Shown: positions 7,740 through 17,464, numbered from the stretch's first letter. The stretch: 47,964 nt of DNA from Phycisphaerae bacterium (GCA_002689385.1 NZFX01000058.1:1-47964); one strand, 5' to 3'. Translations and numbers: made by a program. The notes: generated from the sequence alone by a model not told the origin.

Positions 7740-9524
7740 ATGCTTAAAAGAACATGTACATGTGGCGACACCCGAAAGGAAAACGCCGGAGAAACAACCA
7801 CACTTAGTGGCTGGGTAAATACCTACCGAGACCAAGGTAAGGGGCTTGTGTTTATCGATTTACGAGACCGTTACGGCATGACGCAGGTCGTATTTGATGC
7901 AGAAGACACCCCCAAAGAGGTAATGGAGCTAGGAGGCACCTTACGGCGTGAAGACGTCATCAGTGTCACTGGCAAAATCCGCGATCGAGATGGCAAACCG
8001 AATGAAAAGCTCCCAACTGGGGAGATTGAGCTCGTCGCAAAAGAAATTGAAATTATCAACCGCACAGCGAAGTTGCCAATTTTGCCTGATGATCATGACG
8101 CAGATAAAATCGGCGAAGAACACCGATTAAAATATAGATACATCGATTTGCGCCGACCTAGAATGCAGAAAATTTTGCAACTGAGGCACAAGATTACGCA
8201 GTTCACACGAAACTTTTTCGCTGATCGCGAGTTTCTTGAAATCGAAACACCTCTACTCATCACACCAACACCAGAAGGCGCGCGAGACTTTATCGTGCCA
8301 TCAAGACACCAAGCGGGTCAATGGTATGCGCTACCTCAAAGTCCACAAATTTTTAAACAAATATTGATGGTCGCTGGATGTGATAAATATTTGCAAATTT
8401 GCAAATGCTTGCGCGATGAGGACCCTCGTGCTGATCGGCAAGCGGAGTTTACGCAGATAGACCTTGAGATGAGCTTCATCGAACAAGATGACATCCTTGC
8501 ACTCATGACTGAATTTGCAACATCGTTATACAAAGAGGTCGGCGGTGTTGACCTTGGCAATCTCCCGCAAATGTCGTGGAAGGATGCTATGGACAACTAC
8601 GGTTCAGACCGACCTGACATCCGTTTTGATCTGCAACTTGCAGACATAACTGAACTTGCAAAGAAGACTGACTTCAAGGTTTTCAATGAAGCGTGTGACG
8701 CGGGCGGAAGCGTCAAAGCAATGCGCGTCCCAGGCGGTGCAGAAAAACTCAGTCGAAAAAAGACCGATGCATACGCTGAAATTGCAAAAACCTATGGTGC
8801 AGGCGGATTGCCCGTAGTGAAATATCAAGACGGAGAATTCGTCACCGGCGTTGCAAAATTTGTTACTCCGATCAAGGAAGAACTCGTTGAAGCACTCAAA
8901 CTTGAAGATGGAGACATCGTTATGTTTGGCGTGGGCACGTACCGTGTTGCCTGCACCGCGCTTGGTGAAGTTCGATTAGCAGTAGCAAAAGAACTCGGAC
9001 TAATTCCAGAAGGCATGTTCCGAGGACTTTGGGTCATTGACTTTCCGATGTTCGATTGGAACGAAGACGCAGGCAGATGGGTAAGCGAACACCACCCCTT
9101 CACTGCACCATTAGCAACGCACCTAGACATTCTTGAATCAGACCCAGCGAATTGTCTTTCATCTGGTTACGACCTCGTCATCAATGGTGCTGAAGTGGGC
9201 GGAGGTTCCATTCGTATTCATAATCCTGAAGTCCAAGCAAAGGTCTTTGGATTGCTCGGCCTTTCGCAAGAAAAAGCCGAAGACAAATTCGGTTTCCTTC
9301 TAAATGCCCTTCGGTTCGGTGCACCGCCTCACGGTGGTATCGCCTTTGGCCTTGACCGCCTCGTCATGATGATGATTGGCACGACCAACATACGCGACGT
9401 TATTGCATTTCCAAAAACACAAACGGGTGCTGATCTTATGTGCGAAGCACCGGGCATTGCTGACCCTGCCCAACTCGATGAACTTGGCATCATCATGCGC
9501 CAGCCAGCCGAGTCGACAGAGTAA
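7740..9524 (+). CDS. aspS: Aspartyl-tRNA synthetase
   Basis: 594 residues, typical for the long bacterial enzyme. The start at 7740 gives the canonical N-terminus (MLKRTCTCG..LSGWVNTYRDQG), the OB-fold anticodon-binding domain. Motif 2 is seen as RDEDPRADRQAEFTQ, the GAD insertion domain lies between, and motif 3 is GGIAFGLDRLVMM near the C-terminus. The enzyme charges tRNA-Asp, or tRNA-Asn as well in organisms lacking AsnRS; this cannot be decided here. There is no Shine-Dalgarno sequence at a usual distance; a -10 hexamer lies 6 nt upstream. An intrinsic terminator follows. Confidence 0.97.
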   Translation: MLKRTCTCGDTRKENAGETTTLSGWVNTYRDQGKGLVFIDLRDRYGMTQVVFDAEDTPKEVMELGGTLRREDVISVTGKIRDRDGKPNEKLPTGEIELVAKEIEIINRTAKLPILPDDHDADKIGEEHRLKYRYIDLRRPRMQKILQLRHKITQFTRNFFADREFLEIETPLLITPTPEGARDFIVPSRHQAGQWYALPQSPQIFKQILMVAGCDKYLQICKCLRDEDPRADRQAEFTQIDLEMSFIEQDDILALMTEFATSLYKEVGGVDLGNLPQMSWKDAMDNYGSDRPDIRFDLQLADITELAKKTDFKVFNEACDAGGSVKAMRVPGGAEKLSRKKTDAYAEIAKTYGAGGLPVVKYQDGEFVTGVAKFVTPIKEELVEALKLEDGDIVMFGVGTYRVACTALGEVRLAVAKELGLIPEGMFRGLWVIDFPMFDWNEDAGRWVSEHHPFTAPLATHLDILESDPANCLSSGYDLVINGAEVGGGSIRIHNPEVQAKVFGLLGLSQEKAEDKFGFLLNALRFGAPPHGGIAFGLDRLVMMMIGTTNIRDVIAFPKTQTGADLMCEAPGIADPAQLDELGIIMRQPAESTE

Positions 9525-9552
9525 ACCCGTTCCTTCACCATAATCTACGACC

Positions 9553-9578
9553 GAAAAGCCCCAACAATGGGGCTTTTC
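9553..9578 (+). terminator. Intrinsic terminator of aspS
   Basis: GAAAAGCCCC and GGGGCTTTTC form a perfect 10-bp stem around a 6-nt loop (AACAAT), and the descending arm ends in a T-rich tract. It sits 28 bp after the aspS stop and just before the next symporter gene. Confidence 0.88.
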
Positions 9579-9595
9579 TCGTTAGGGTATGAAGC

Positions 9596-10882
9596 ATGAC
9601 ACATAGAAGTACAAACATATTGACCGTTCTTATACTGCTTGGCCTTGTTGCAGGTGCCCTTGTAGGCGAATTCGGGTTGCATGCAACCGGAGTACCAGTT
9701 GATGGCGACCACTGGCTTAAGGCCACCGGCGACCTTGTGCTTATTCGCCCTCTAAAACTACTCATTGTTCCGCTTATTTTCTTTAGTGTCATTTCGGGCA
9801 TCACCCGAATAGGTGACCCATCAAAACTTGGTATTGTCGGTGGTGCAACACTTATCTATTACCTCGCGACAATGTTTATGGCAGTCACGCTTGGAACCGT
9901 TCTTGTCACATGGATTTCGCCAGGAGTCTTGGCACCAGAAATACAAGAAACACTTCGCGAAACTGCTGGCAGTTTTTCCGCAGGAGAAACTGCAACACGA
10001 TCACTTGGCTCTGCATGGATGAACATTTTGTATCAACTTGTTCCAGTGAACATTTTTGAAGACATGGTCAAAGTACGGCCACTTGGCATCATTGTGTTTG
10101 CCATCGCATTTGGCTTAGCACTGGCCGCTGGAGGCGACAAAACAAAAGTCGCACGAGATCTTTGCAACGCTTGCTTTGAAGGGCTCATGATTTTAGTTCG
10201 TTGGGTAATTTGGCTCACGCCAATTGGCGTCTTCTTTCTTGTTGCATGGACGGTTGGAAAAATTGGTTTTGAATCTATTGTCGGGCCACTTGGCTGGTAC
10301 ATGACAACCGTTTTGATTGGGCTTGTGGTGCATGGCTTCATCGTATTGCCTCTTGTCCTCTGGCTATTCACTGGAAAAGACCCCTTCCAGTTTATGTGGC
10401 AAATGAAACGGGCATTGATGACTGCCATCGGCACTGACTCAAGTTCAGCAACGTTACCAGTAACAATCGACACAGCAGAGGGTGAAGGCGGTTGTTCAAA
10501 ACGCGCTGCTAATTTTGTGTTACCGCTAGGCGCGACTATCAATATGGATGGCACGGCATTGTACGAAGCGGTTGCAGTTGTCTTTTTGTTTCAACTCTTT
10601 GGTATTGAATTGGAGTTTGGGCAGTTACTGATTGTTGTTATCACAGCAACACTTGCGGCAATAGGCGCAGCGGGCATCCCTTCGGCAGGGTTAGTCACGA
10701 TGGTCATCGTTATCTCTGCAGTAAACATGAATCTAACGGGGTCTCCCAATGGACCACTTCCTATTGCAGCCATTGGTATCATCATAGGCGTTGACAGAAT
10801 CCTCGACATGTGCAGAACTGCTGTCAATGTCTGGGGTGACGCTGTTGGCGCAAAAATAATTACGCGCATTGCGCCTGATTAA
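9596..10882 (+). CDS. Dicarboxylate/amino acid:cation symporter (DAACS family)
   Basis: 428 residues with the features of the GltP/DctA family: a long hydrophobic N-terminal part, the serine-rich re-entrant loop TDSSSATLPVTI, the NMDGTALYEAVAVVF signature, and a final SPNGPLPIAAIGIIIGVDRILDM segment. These proteins import glutamate, aspartate or C4-dicarboxylates with Na+ or H+. The substrate is not settled by sequence alone. No Shine-Dalgarno sequence is seen; TAGGGT lies 7 nt before the ATG. It follows the aspS terminator, so it is probably its own unit. Confidence 0.93.
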   Translation: MTHRSTNILTVLILLGLVAGALVGEFGLHATGVPVDGDHWLKATGDLVLIRPLKLLIVPLIFFSVISGITRIGDPSKLGIVGGATLIYYLATMFMAVTLGTVLVTWISPGVLAPEIQETLRETAGSFSAGETATRSLGSAWMNILYQLVPVNIFEDMVKVRPLGIIVFAIAFGLALAAGGDKTKVARDLCNACFEGLMILVRWVIWLTPIGVFFLVAWTVGKIGFESIVGPLGWYMTTVLIGLVVHGFIVLPLVLWLFTGKDPFQFMWQMKRALMTAIGTDSSSATLPVTIDTAEGEGGCSKRAANFVLPLGATINMDGTALYEAVAVVFLFQLFGIELEFGQLLIVVITATLAAIGAAGIPSAGLVTMVIVISAVNMNLTGSPNGPLPIAAIGIIIGVDRILDMCRTAVNVWGDAVGAKIITRIAPD

Positions 10883-10903
10883 CTACCCAGCGGTTAGGTA
10901 TAT

Positions 10904-10930
10904 GCGCATTGGCAAATACGTCCAATGCGC
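10904..10930. terminator. Hairpin after the DAACS symporter gene, possible terminator
   Basis: GCGCATTGG and CCAATGCGC form a perfect 9-bp stem with a 9-nt loop, 22 bp after the symporter stop. It lacks a clear U-tract on either strand, so termination is only inferred. The rest of 10883-11054 holds no convincing gene; it lies between two convergent genes. Confidence 0.45.
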
Positions 10931-11054
10931 GCAAAAGAGGACACCCTTGGACTTGACGTGGCATTCATACCAAGTGCCCCCATGTGGGCGGAGCGGCTAT
11001 GCGTAAAACTACTGTGCCTGTCCCAACGAAAAGGAAGTTTTAGTGGCGGAGTGC

Positions 11055-12026
11055 TTATGTCGAAAGTGCGCTCAAATAATGCTCCGCGTCAATGGCTGCT
11101 TGGCAACCCATACCCGCTGCGCTGATTGCTTGGCGGTACACAGAGTCAGCAACATCGCCTGCAGCAAAGACTCCTTCGATGTTTGTTTTACTGCTTCTTG
11201 AGTCTAGATTGATGTACTTGGCATCGTCAAAAGCAATGCCAGAACCTTCAAGGAATTCAGTAGTTGGCGTATGTCCAATCGCGACAAAGAGACCACGCAA
11301 ATCTAACGTTGATTCCTCTCCCGTCACTGTATCTTTCAACAACACGCCAGTGATCACATCTTCACCGAGAACATCAATGACTGTTTTGTTCCAGAGCACT
11401 TCAGCATTTGGTGCATCAAATATTCGTTTTTGCATGGCTTTCGATGCACGGAATGCATCGCGTCTATGTATGACATACACCTTCGATGCAAACTTCGTCA
11501 AGTAACTCGCTTCTTCGAGTGCGCTGTCTCCGCCGCCAACCACTGCAAGTGGCTGATCGCGGAATGCTGGCAATGCGCCGTCGCAGACAGCGCAAGCACT
11601 CACACCACCACCAGAACGAGCGAGTCGCATTTCATTATCTAAGCCAATCCAATTCGCCATTGCACCAGTAGCAATAATGACTGCGTTAGCAAGAACAGTT
11701 TCGCCCTTGCTCGTTTCAAGCTTAAAAGGCTTTTCAGAAAAATCACAAGAAACAATATCTTCGCCACGAGTACGTGTACCGAATCGCTCCGCTTGTTTTT
11801 GAAAATTCGCCATCATGTCTGGGCCAGTAATTCCTTCAGGGAACCCTGGATAATTTTCAACTTCAGTTGTCAACATTAATTGACCGCCTGGAAGAACTAT
11901 CGAAGGCGTTGATTTCGGCACGCCAACAAAAACAAGCGGTTTTAGATCTGCTCGTGCAGCATAAATTGCTGCAGTCCAACCCGCCGGCCCACTTCCAATA
12001 ATTACAACATTTTCTATCTCAGACAT
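11055..12026 (-). CDS. trxB: Thioredoxin reductase
   Basis: 323 residues from the ATG at 12026, giving the normal N-terminus with the FAD-binding GSGPAGWTAA. The redox-active pair CAVC lies near residue 144, an NADPH-binding GGGDSALEEA follows, and the C-terminal FAD site is VFAAGDVADSVYRQAISAAG. It reduces thioredoxin with NADPH in the cytoplasm. It starts 4 bp after the stop of an unknown exported protein on the same strand, so the two are probably co-transcribed. Confidence 0.95.
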   Translation of the reverse strand: MSEIENVVIIGSGPAGWTAAIYAARADLKPLVFVGVPKSTPSIVLPGGQLMLTTEVENYPGFPEGITGPDMMANFQKQAERFGTRTRGEDIVSCDFSEKPFKLETSKGETVLANAVIIATGAMANWIGLDNEMRLARSGGGVSACAVCDGALPAFRDQPLAVVGGGDSALEEASYLTKFASKVYVIHRRDAFRASKAMQKRIFDAPNAEVLWNKTVIDVLGEDVITGVLLKDTVTGEESTLDLRGLFVAIGHTPTTEFLEGSGIAFDDAKYINLDSRSSKTNIEGVFAAGDVADSVYRQAISAAGMGCQAAIDAEHYLSALST

Positions 12027-12030
12027 TACG

Positions 12031-13494
12031 TTAATCCAACAATCCTGCATTTCGTTCGAGTGTTTTTAAGGGTGGCCACATGATCGCATCTTCACCCGCA
12101 TTTAAACCACGGTCATCTTCATTATTCTGTGAGACGCCGTACAACAAGCACTCATCTTTTTCCACTGTGACATCCCCTACGAGTGTTTGTATCTTCGTGT
12201 CTTTATCTATACGGCGATAATGGAAACCAGCAACGGGATAATCGTATAGCTCCCATGCTGCATCCGTTCGCAAATCCAGTGGGCGCAAGTAATCTAAATT
12301 TGAAGAACGATTCAGTAGTTGCGCATACATTTTCTTAATCGCAGATGGATATACGTCGTAGTGATTGATGTACCCGCAGAGTGCTGCTGAAACAGCAGTG
12401 CCATTAATTTGTGTGGTCAACAAATCACGCTCAGTGAATAGCGCCTGAATATCCCGAATAATCATATTTACTGCAGCGTACTTCACAGGATTAGAGCGTT
12501 GCAGCGCCGTATCCACTTTCAACTGCGGATGAAATGCGCGCATTTTCCAACGTCGCCACCAGTCGTCATAAATGAGGGTGAGACGCTTCATCGAGTCGTC
12601 ACGACCACGGTGAATCATTGAGATTGTCGCCCAGTACTTTGCTGCGCCAAATCTCGTCAACGGCTCCCTACTAGCTTGCACGTCAGTGAGCACTTCTCTA
12701 AACTTTGCAGGGTCAGGGTCGCCATTTACTTGGAACAAATCCATCACCAGCGCTTCACCTACAACGCGATCGCCTTCTGGCATCAGTAGACGATTTGGGC
12801 CTGTTTGCAAGTATGGAATCCACTCTTTAGCGAACGTTCTAAACTGAACAGACGACACTGTTTCTCGATAGTTGTAAAACATGTCTCTGGTGTTTTCTAA
12901 AGCAACACCAAGCATGGGCATAAACGTTAACTGTTCTTTGAGAAAATCGCGATCGCAAAATTTGCGCAAGACAATAAGCTCTGACATCAACAAACGAATT
13001 GCACGCTCTGTCTCACCTGCTTCGAACAAACGATATGTTTCAGCAGTTGACCAAAGGCATGCCTTCTGTACCATTTCAATGTAGGAAAAATCAAAATGTT
13101 GCAGTGAGCCATCCACTCCAATTTCAGCGACGATGCCAGCTTCAATATATGCATCTGGCACATTCTCGGAACCATACGGCAATCCTATGAGTGCTCGTTT
13201 TGCTGACTGCAAAAAAGCATGCTCCATGTGTTCGTTTTGCGATGCCCAGCCAGAAACGGTACTCCAGTTTTTCATGCCAGGCCAGACATTACCCATTACA
13301 AGTTTGCCGCCAGAAGGCACCGCAGTCATTTCCAAACAAGCATCAAAGAACATGCGCCAAGATTTTGTGTCTTCGCTCCCTTTTGTTGAAGCCCCAGCAT
13401 TCAGTTTTGTAAGAACATCCTCCCTAGTTCCTGCAAAAACGGTGGTCGAGCAGAGTAGTCCAATAAATAGTAGTTGTAATTGTCGATTAATCAT
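12031..13494 (-). CDS. Exported protein of unknown function
   Basis: 487 residues that I do not recognise. A Sec signal peptide is clear (MINRQ.., hydrophobic core to about residue 19, cleavage near VFA-G), so the mature protein is periplasmic or secreted. The body is mostly alpha-helical in character and rich in Trp, Tyr and Arg, with no metal or nucleophile motif that I can name and no lipobox. An AGAGGAA ribosome-binding site precedes the ATG. The gene lies directly upstream of trxB and diverges from alanine dehydrogenase. It may be a lineage-restricted planctomycete family. Confidence 0.8.
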   Translation of the reverse strand: MINRQLQLLFIGLLCSTTVFAGTREDVLTKLNAGASTKGSEDTKSWRMFFDACLEMTAVPSGGKLVMGNVWPGMKNWSTVSGWASQNEHMEHAFLQSAKRALIGLPYGSENVPDAYIEAGIVAEIGVDGSLQHFDFSYIEMVQKACLWSTAETYRLFEAGETERAIRLLMSELIVLRKFCDRDFLKEQLTFMPMLGVALENTRDMFYNYRETVSSVQFRTFAKEWIPYLQTGPNRLLMPEGDRVVGEALVMDLFQVNGDPDPAKFREVLTDVQASREPLTRFGAAKYWATISMIHRGRDDSMKRLTLIYDDWWRRWKMRAFHPQLKVDTALQRSNPVKYAAVNMIIRDIQALFTERDLLTTQINGTAVSAALCGYINHYDVYPSAIKKMYAQLLNRSSNLDYLRPLDLRTDAAWELYDYPVAGFHYRRIDKDTKIQTLVGDVTVEKDECLLYGVSQNNEDDRGLNAGEDAIMWPPLKTLERNAGLLD

Positions 13495-13618
13495 CGTTTG
13501 TTCCTCTTCTGAAAAAATGCTTTTTTAGAGTTGCGTGAGTGTACCAGATGCGTACTCCCTCTGGTCGAGGAGCTCGCTTGCGGATATCATGTCCAAACTA
13601 CACAAAAGGAGAGTCACT

Positions 13619-14728
13619 ATGACCATTGTTGGAGTCCCAACCGAAGTAAAAAAAGATGAGTATCGAGTCGGCTTACGCCCAGTCGGAGCAGAAATGCTTA
13701 TCAATAACGGCCACGCTGTCCTTATGCAAGCAGGCGCAGGCCTTGGAAGTGGTTATGAAGACTCGCTCTACGAAGCAATCGGTGCAAAGATCGTACCTAC
13801 CGCTGAAGAAGCATGGGGCGCGTCAGACATGATTGTCAAGGTAAAAGAGCCACAACCGCAAGAGGTCGCTCTCATCAGGGATGGTCAAACTGTATTCACC
13901 TACTTCCATTTTGCTGCTGATCGTGAACTTACCCTTGGCTGTCTTGAACGAGGATGTATATCTGTCGCGTACGAGACACTCACGGATGACCACGGTCATC
14001 TCCCCTTGCTCACACCCATGAGTGAAATTGCAGGAAAACTCTCTGTCCAAGAGGGTGCAAAATATCTAGAACGTCCACAAGGCGGCAGAGGTATTTTACT
14101 TGGAGGTGTTCCTGGGGTTGAAGTCGGCAAAGTGCTTGTGCTCGGAGGTGGCGTTGTAGGCACATGTGCCGCAACTGTTGCAACTGGAATGGGCGCCGAC
14201 GTTGTGATGATGGATATCAGCATTGACCGCATGCGACGGCTTGATGAATTCATGCCTTCAAACTGTAAAACGATTTACTCAGACCCAGAAGCGATTCGTG
14301 ACCACTTAGCGTGGGCAGATCTGGTTGTGGGTGCGGTGTTAATCCCAGGCGCAAAAGCTCCTAACTTAGTTTCTCATGAAGACCTTACGCATATGAAACC
14401 CGGCTCTGTCATTGTCGACGTTGCCATCGACCAAGGCGGTTGTGTGGAGACAGCAAAAGTAACAACGCACAGTGAACCGATTTATACCGTCGACGGAGTC
14501 GTGCATTACTGTGTTGGCAATATGCCCGGCGCGGTTGCCCGAACATCCACCCAAGCATTAACCAACGCAACTATGCCGTGGGTGTTAAAACTTGCTTCCT
14601 CTTCAGCTATCAAACTTGCAAAACATGATCATCACTTTGCAAATGCAATCAATACGCACCGTGGAACACTTACAAACCAACCTGTGGCAGAAGCACACGA
14701 CTTGCCGTTCGAAGCAATCGCAACGTAA
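13619..14728 (+). CDS. ald: Alanine dehydrogenase
   Basis: 369 residues from the ATG at 13619, which has AAAGGAGAG 6-14 nt upstream; an in-frame ATG at 13535 would add residues foreign to the family. It begins IVGVPTEVKKDEYRVGL, with the substrate-binding arginine and lysines, has FTYFHFAAD with the catalytic histidine, and the NAD-binding loop VLGGGVVGTCAA. The reaction is reversible NAD-dependent oxidative deamination of L-alanine to pyruvate and ammonia. The window also encodes an alanine/glycine symporter, but the two genes are not adjacent. Three bases separate it from the cysteine desulfurase-like gene. Confidence 0.95.
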   Translation: MTIVGVPTEVKKDEYRVGLRPVGAEMLINNGHAVLMQAGAGLGSGYEDSLYEAIGAKIVPTAEEAWGASDMIVKVKEPQPQEVALIRDGQTVFTYFHFAADRELTLGCLERGCISVAYETLTDDHGHLPLLTPMSEIAGKLSVQEGAKYLERPQGGRGILLGGVPGVEVGKVLVLGGGVVGTCAATVATGMGADVVMMDISIDRMRRLDEFMPSNCKTIYSDPEAIRDHLAWADLVVGAVLIPGAKAPNLVSHEDLTHMKPGSVIVDVAIDQGGCVETAKVTTHSEPIYTVDGVVHYCVGNMPGAVARTSTQALTNATMPWVLKLASSSAIKLAKHDHHFANAINTHRGTLTNQPVAEAHDLPFEAIAT

Positions 14729-14731
14729 TAT

Positions 14732-15904
14732 ATGCAACGATATTTTGATAATGCTGCGACTTCGTTTCCAAAACCAGATGTTGTCCTTGACGCCATTGTG
14801 CAATACACAACACAGTGCGGAGCGAGCCCTGGCCGAGGCGCCTATCCACAAGCTGTCGATGCAACTGAACTGCTCGATGCTTGCCGAACACAACTCTGCG
14901 AAATAGTCAATGCGCCCTCTGCCTCACATTGCGTGTTTACGCTTAACTGCACCGATGCACTAAACATTGCCATACTTGGTATCGCAAAACATTTTCTTTC
15001 CAAAAAAGAACCCGTACATATTGTCACAACAGCAATGGACCACAACTCTGTGCTTCGGCCATTGCATGAACTTGCATCGCAAGGTGTTACACACACCATC
15101 GTGCCGGCTGATCCAGAAACTGGCATTGTTTCTCCCGAAGCCATTCAACAATCCATTACAAATTCAACGCGACTCGTTGCCGTTGCGCATGGTTCAAATG
15201 TTTCAGGCACTGTGCAAGACCTTTCTAGAATTGGCGCTGTGTGCGGCGACGTTCCATTGCTTGTAGATGCTGCCCAAACAATGGGGCACACGCCTCTTGA
15301 TGTACAAGCCATGCACATTGATTTACTTGCCTTTCCCGGTCATAAAGGTTTACTCGGGCCACAAGGCACTGGCGGGCTTATTCTCAAGCCAGGCATTGAA
15401 CGCATTCTTGATTCCACTCGAACAGGTGGCACAGGTAGTCAAAGTGAACACCCAGTTCAACCTGAAACCATGCCAGATAAATATGAATCCGGCTCACACA
15501 ACATGGTTGGTATCGCTGGCCTTGTTGCATCGACTCGGTGGATTCTGAACAAAGGCGTGGAGGCAATACACAAACTTGAACGTCAACGCACAGGCCAATT
15601 TCTTGAAGAACTCGCGACCGTCGAAGGCGTACGCATCGCAGGTCCTTTGACAAATGAACATCGTTGCGGTGTTTTCTCGCTCGTTTCTGAAACATGCCCG
15701 CACGAGTTTGCAAAAGCGCTTGAATCCGAATTCGGCATCTGCGCACGCAGCGGCTTGCACTGTGCACCTTTTGCGCACAAAACTTTCGGTACTGATGTTC
15801 TCGGGGGAACACTCCGAGTTTCTATCGGGCCATTCCACACCGAAGAAGATGTTTCATTTCTTACACAAGCAATTGCTGCATGTGTACAGAAATGCCTTGT
15901 TTAA
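14732..15904 (+). CDS. Cysteine desulfurase family aminotransferase (class V)
   Basis: 390 residues. The N-terminus YFDNAATSFPKP, the PLP-binding lysine in FPGHKGLLGPQGTGG (about residue 205), and the active-site loop RSGLHCAP (cysteine near residue 345) match class-V aminotransferases of the cysteine desulfurase type. Such enzymes take sulfur from cysteine, giving alanine and an enzyme persulfide; the alanine product fits the adjacent ald gene, although that link is inference. It is not called IscS or SufS, because it resembles the smaller sub-family with less certain roles. The stop overlaps the convergent MscS stop by three bases. Confidence 0.88.
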   Translation: MQRYFDNAATSFPKPDVVLDAIVQYTTQCGASPGRGAYPQAVDATELLDACRTQLCEIVNAPSASHCVFTLNCTDALNIAILGIAKHFLSKKEPVHIVTTAMDHNSVLRPLHELASQGVTHTIVPADPETGIVSPEAIQQSITNSTRLVAVAHGSNVSGTVQDLSRIGAVCGDVPLLVDAAQTMGHTPLDVQAMHIDLLAFPGHKGLLGPQGTGGLILKPGIERILDSTRTGGTGSQSEHPVQPETMPDKYESGSHNMVGIAGLVASTRWILNKGVEAIHKLERQRTGQFLEELATVEGVRIAGPLTNEHRCGVFSLVSETCPHEFAKALESEFGICARSGLHCAPFAHKTFGTDVLGGTLRVSIGPFHTEEDVSFLTQAIAACVQKCLV

Positions 15905-17244
15905 CCTTCGCCGCCTTCACCGCCACCACTACCGCCATCTCGAGCGCCAGTGAATGCGTATGGCGGTGGTAAATGTTGCCGCCAATCATCTTCTGCTGTG
16001 AACTCTTCAACAAGATCACGCCCTTCGCTCTCGGCAGATTTCATCCACCCTTCTGGGCGCATCGCTGAAACTTTCTCTGGCCCCTTCTCCCAACTATCTT
16101 CCTTTCGGAGGTATAAAGTCCTCGTAGGAAATGCAAACTCAACGCCTAAGTCACCTGCAAGACGAATGATGTCAAGCATAAAACGGTGACGTTCTCGTAA
16201 CTCTGTTTGCCAATCAGGCGCCGTCCAAAAAACATACACCAATACATCCAAGCTCGAACCAGCAAATTCATTCAACCAAACTTGGTAGTAATCTTTACGC
16301 GTGTAAGGATGCACACGCAATAACTCACGAATGCCTTCACAAAACGCGGCGATTTTTTCTGGGGGAGTGGAATAACCAAGCGAAATCATCTGCTTCCATC
16401 TTCGGTACCTTCGCTTTGAATAATTGTTGCACTTCGTTGTGACCAAAATTGAGTTTGGTATCGTGACGACTGTGTCATAGAACGTGCGAATTCTTGTAGA
16501 GCGCATACCCACGGATTCGACTGTACCTTCAACACCGTCAATAATCACCCAATCTCCAATTTCAAACGGCTTGTCGAGAATAACGGTTATGGAACCAAAA
16601 AAGTTTTCAATCGTGTCCTTGGCAGCGAACGCAAACCCCAAGCCACCAATACCAAGCCCAGCAATAATAGGTGCAAGCTGAATCTTCATGCTTTCTGCAA
16701 GATAGACAATGCCATACACAACGACGACTGCTTTAAGCGTTTTACGTAATAGTGGCACAAGCAAATCGTCTAACTTGTTTTTTGACTTAGCGGCTTTTTG
16801 GCGTGCGACCCATGCGATAAGATCAGTACCACGAAATCCAAACCAGATACATGCAAGCGTAATGTAAATATGTAACGCTGGTTCAATAAAACCCAAGAGC
16901 CCTGATGGCAAATTTACCAACGGCAATAGCACAAGCCAAACACCACCCGCTGCAGCACCGCCGGCGGGGCGAGGCACACGTTTAATAATTTCAAGAAGTT
17001 CTGCGTCGTGCTTGTCTGTGTCAGTGATTGAACGAATAACTGAACGCAGTAGAAACCGAACAATAACATCCACCGTAAAACCAATGACCAGAATGAGAAT
17101 GATTCCAGCCCATCGCCAGTACTCCATCCCGATAAGTTCAGAGTTCAACCAAGGCGAAAGATTTTCGGCAACCCACGCATCAATTAACGGCGGAGTTGAC
17201 GTTGCAGAACACGGAAAGAAACGCATGAGCGAGAGATGTACCAT
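15901..17244 (-). CDS. MscS family mechanosensitive ion channel
   Basis: 447 residues from the ATG at 17244, which lies 7 nt after TACTAT; an in-frame ATG at 17253 is possible. There are about five N-terminal membrane segments; the last (AGLGIGGLGFAFAAKDTIENFFG) is the glycine/alanine-rich pore helix of MscS. It is followed by the beta domain (FEIGDWVIIDGVEGTVESVGMRSTRIR) and a C-terminal alpha/beta domain. The tail ends in a Gly/Glu-rich stretch. The family forms channels that open under membrane tension during osmotic downshock. It ends convergently on the cysteine desulfurase-like gene. Confidence 0.92.
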   Translation of the reverse strand: MVHLSLMRFFPCSATSTPPLIDAWVAENLSPWLNSELIGMEYWRWAGIILILVIGFTVDVIVRFLLRSVIRSITDTDKHDAELLEIIKRVPRPAGGAAAGGVWLVLLPLVNLPSGLLGFIEPALHIYITLACIWFGFRGTDLIAWVARQKAAKSKNKLDDLLVPLLRKTLKAVVVVYGIVYLAESMKIQLAPIIAGLGIGGLGFAFAAKDTIENFFGSITVILDKPFEIGDWVIIDGVEGTVESVGMRSTRIRTFYDTVVTIPNSILVTTKCNNYSKRRYRRWKQMISLGYSTPPEKIAAFCEGIRELLRVHPYTRKDYYQVWLNEFAGSSLDVLVYVFWTAPDWQTELRERHRFMLDIIRLAGDLGVEFAFPTRTLYLRKEDSWEKGPEKVSAMRPEGWMKSAESEGRDLVEEFTAEDDWRQHLPPPYAFTGARDGGSGGGEGGEG

Positions 17245-17266
17245 GCTGACCATAGTACGGTAGAAC

Positions 17267-17369
17267 AGGTTTGAAGTGGAAAAAACACCGCTATATCGCC
17301 TAACCTAACCCGCAACCCGCACAAACCGACCTTGATATTGATGTTTATTAAACTTTCTTGGAATTGGCG
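17267..17369. repeat. 103-bp direct repeat, copy A
   Basis: Starts AGGTTTGAAGTGG and ends GGAATTGGCG. It matches copy B (17519-17621) without gaps and with about 11 mismatches in 103 positions. It sits just upstream of the MscS start, in the divergent intergenic region. Confidence 0.85.
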
Positions 17370-17393
17370 TCAAAAAGGGTAAAATTTAAAAAT

Positions 17394-17412
17394 TTGAATG
17401 TTTTGGACGTTT
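17394..17412 (+). repeat. 19-bp direct repeat upstream of a candidate promoter
   Basis: TTGAATGTTTTGGACGTTT matches 16 of 19 positions of GTGAACGTTTTGAACGTTT at 17465-17483. The two copies bracket the promoter at 17428-17455, one upstream of the -35 and one at the expected transcription start. That is an operator-like layout, but no regulator is known. Confidence 0.5.
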
Positions 17413-17427
17413 TTTTTCTTTTATGGA

Positions 17428-17455
17428 TTGACGTGCTCTTTTTTGCATGTATTAT
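17428..17455 (+). promoter_or_regulatory. Candidate sigma70-type promoter upstream of the PEP-CTERM-like gene
   Basis: TTGACG at 17428-17433 and TATTAT at 17450-17455 are separated by 16 bp, one of the best -35/-10 pairs in the window. It points towards the exported protein gene at 17670, giving a leader of about 200 nt that would contain repeat copy B. The intergenic stretch 17245-17669 holds this promoter, the two 103-bp repeats and the 19-bp repeat pair; I see no gene in it. Confidence 0.55.
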
Positions 17456-17464
17456 GCTTAAGCT

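Noticed and set aside
10925-11125. 66-codon plus-strand frame after the DAACS symporter gene
   Set aside because: It overlaps the end of trxB on the other strand, has no ribosome site, and its residues show no protein-like pattern.
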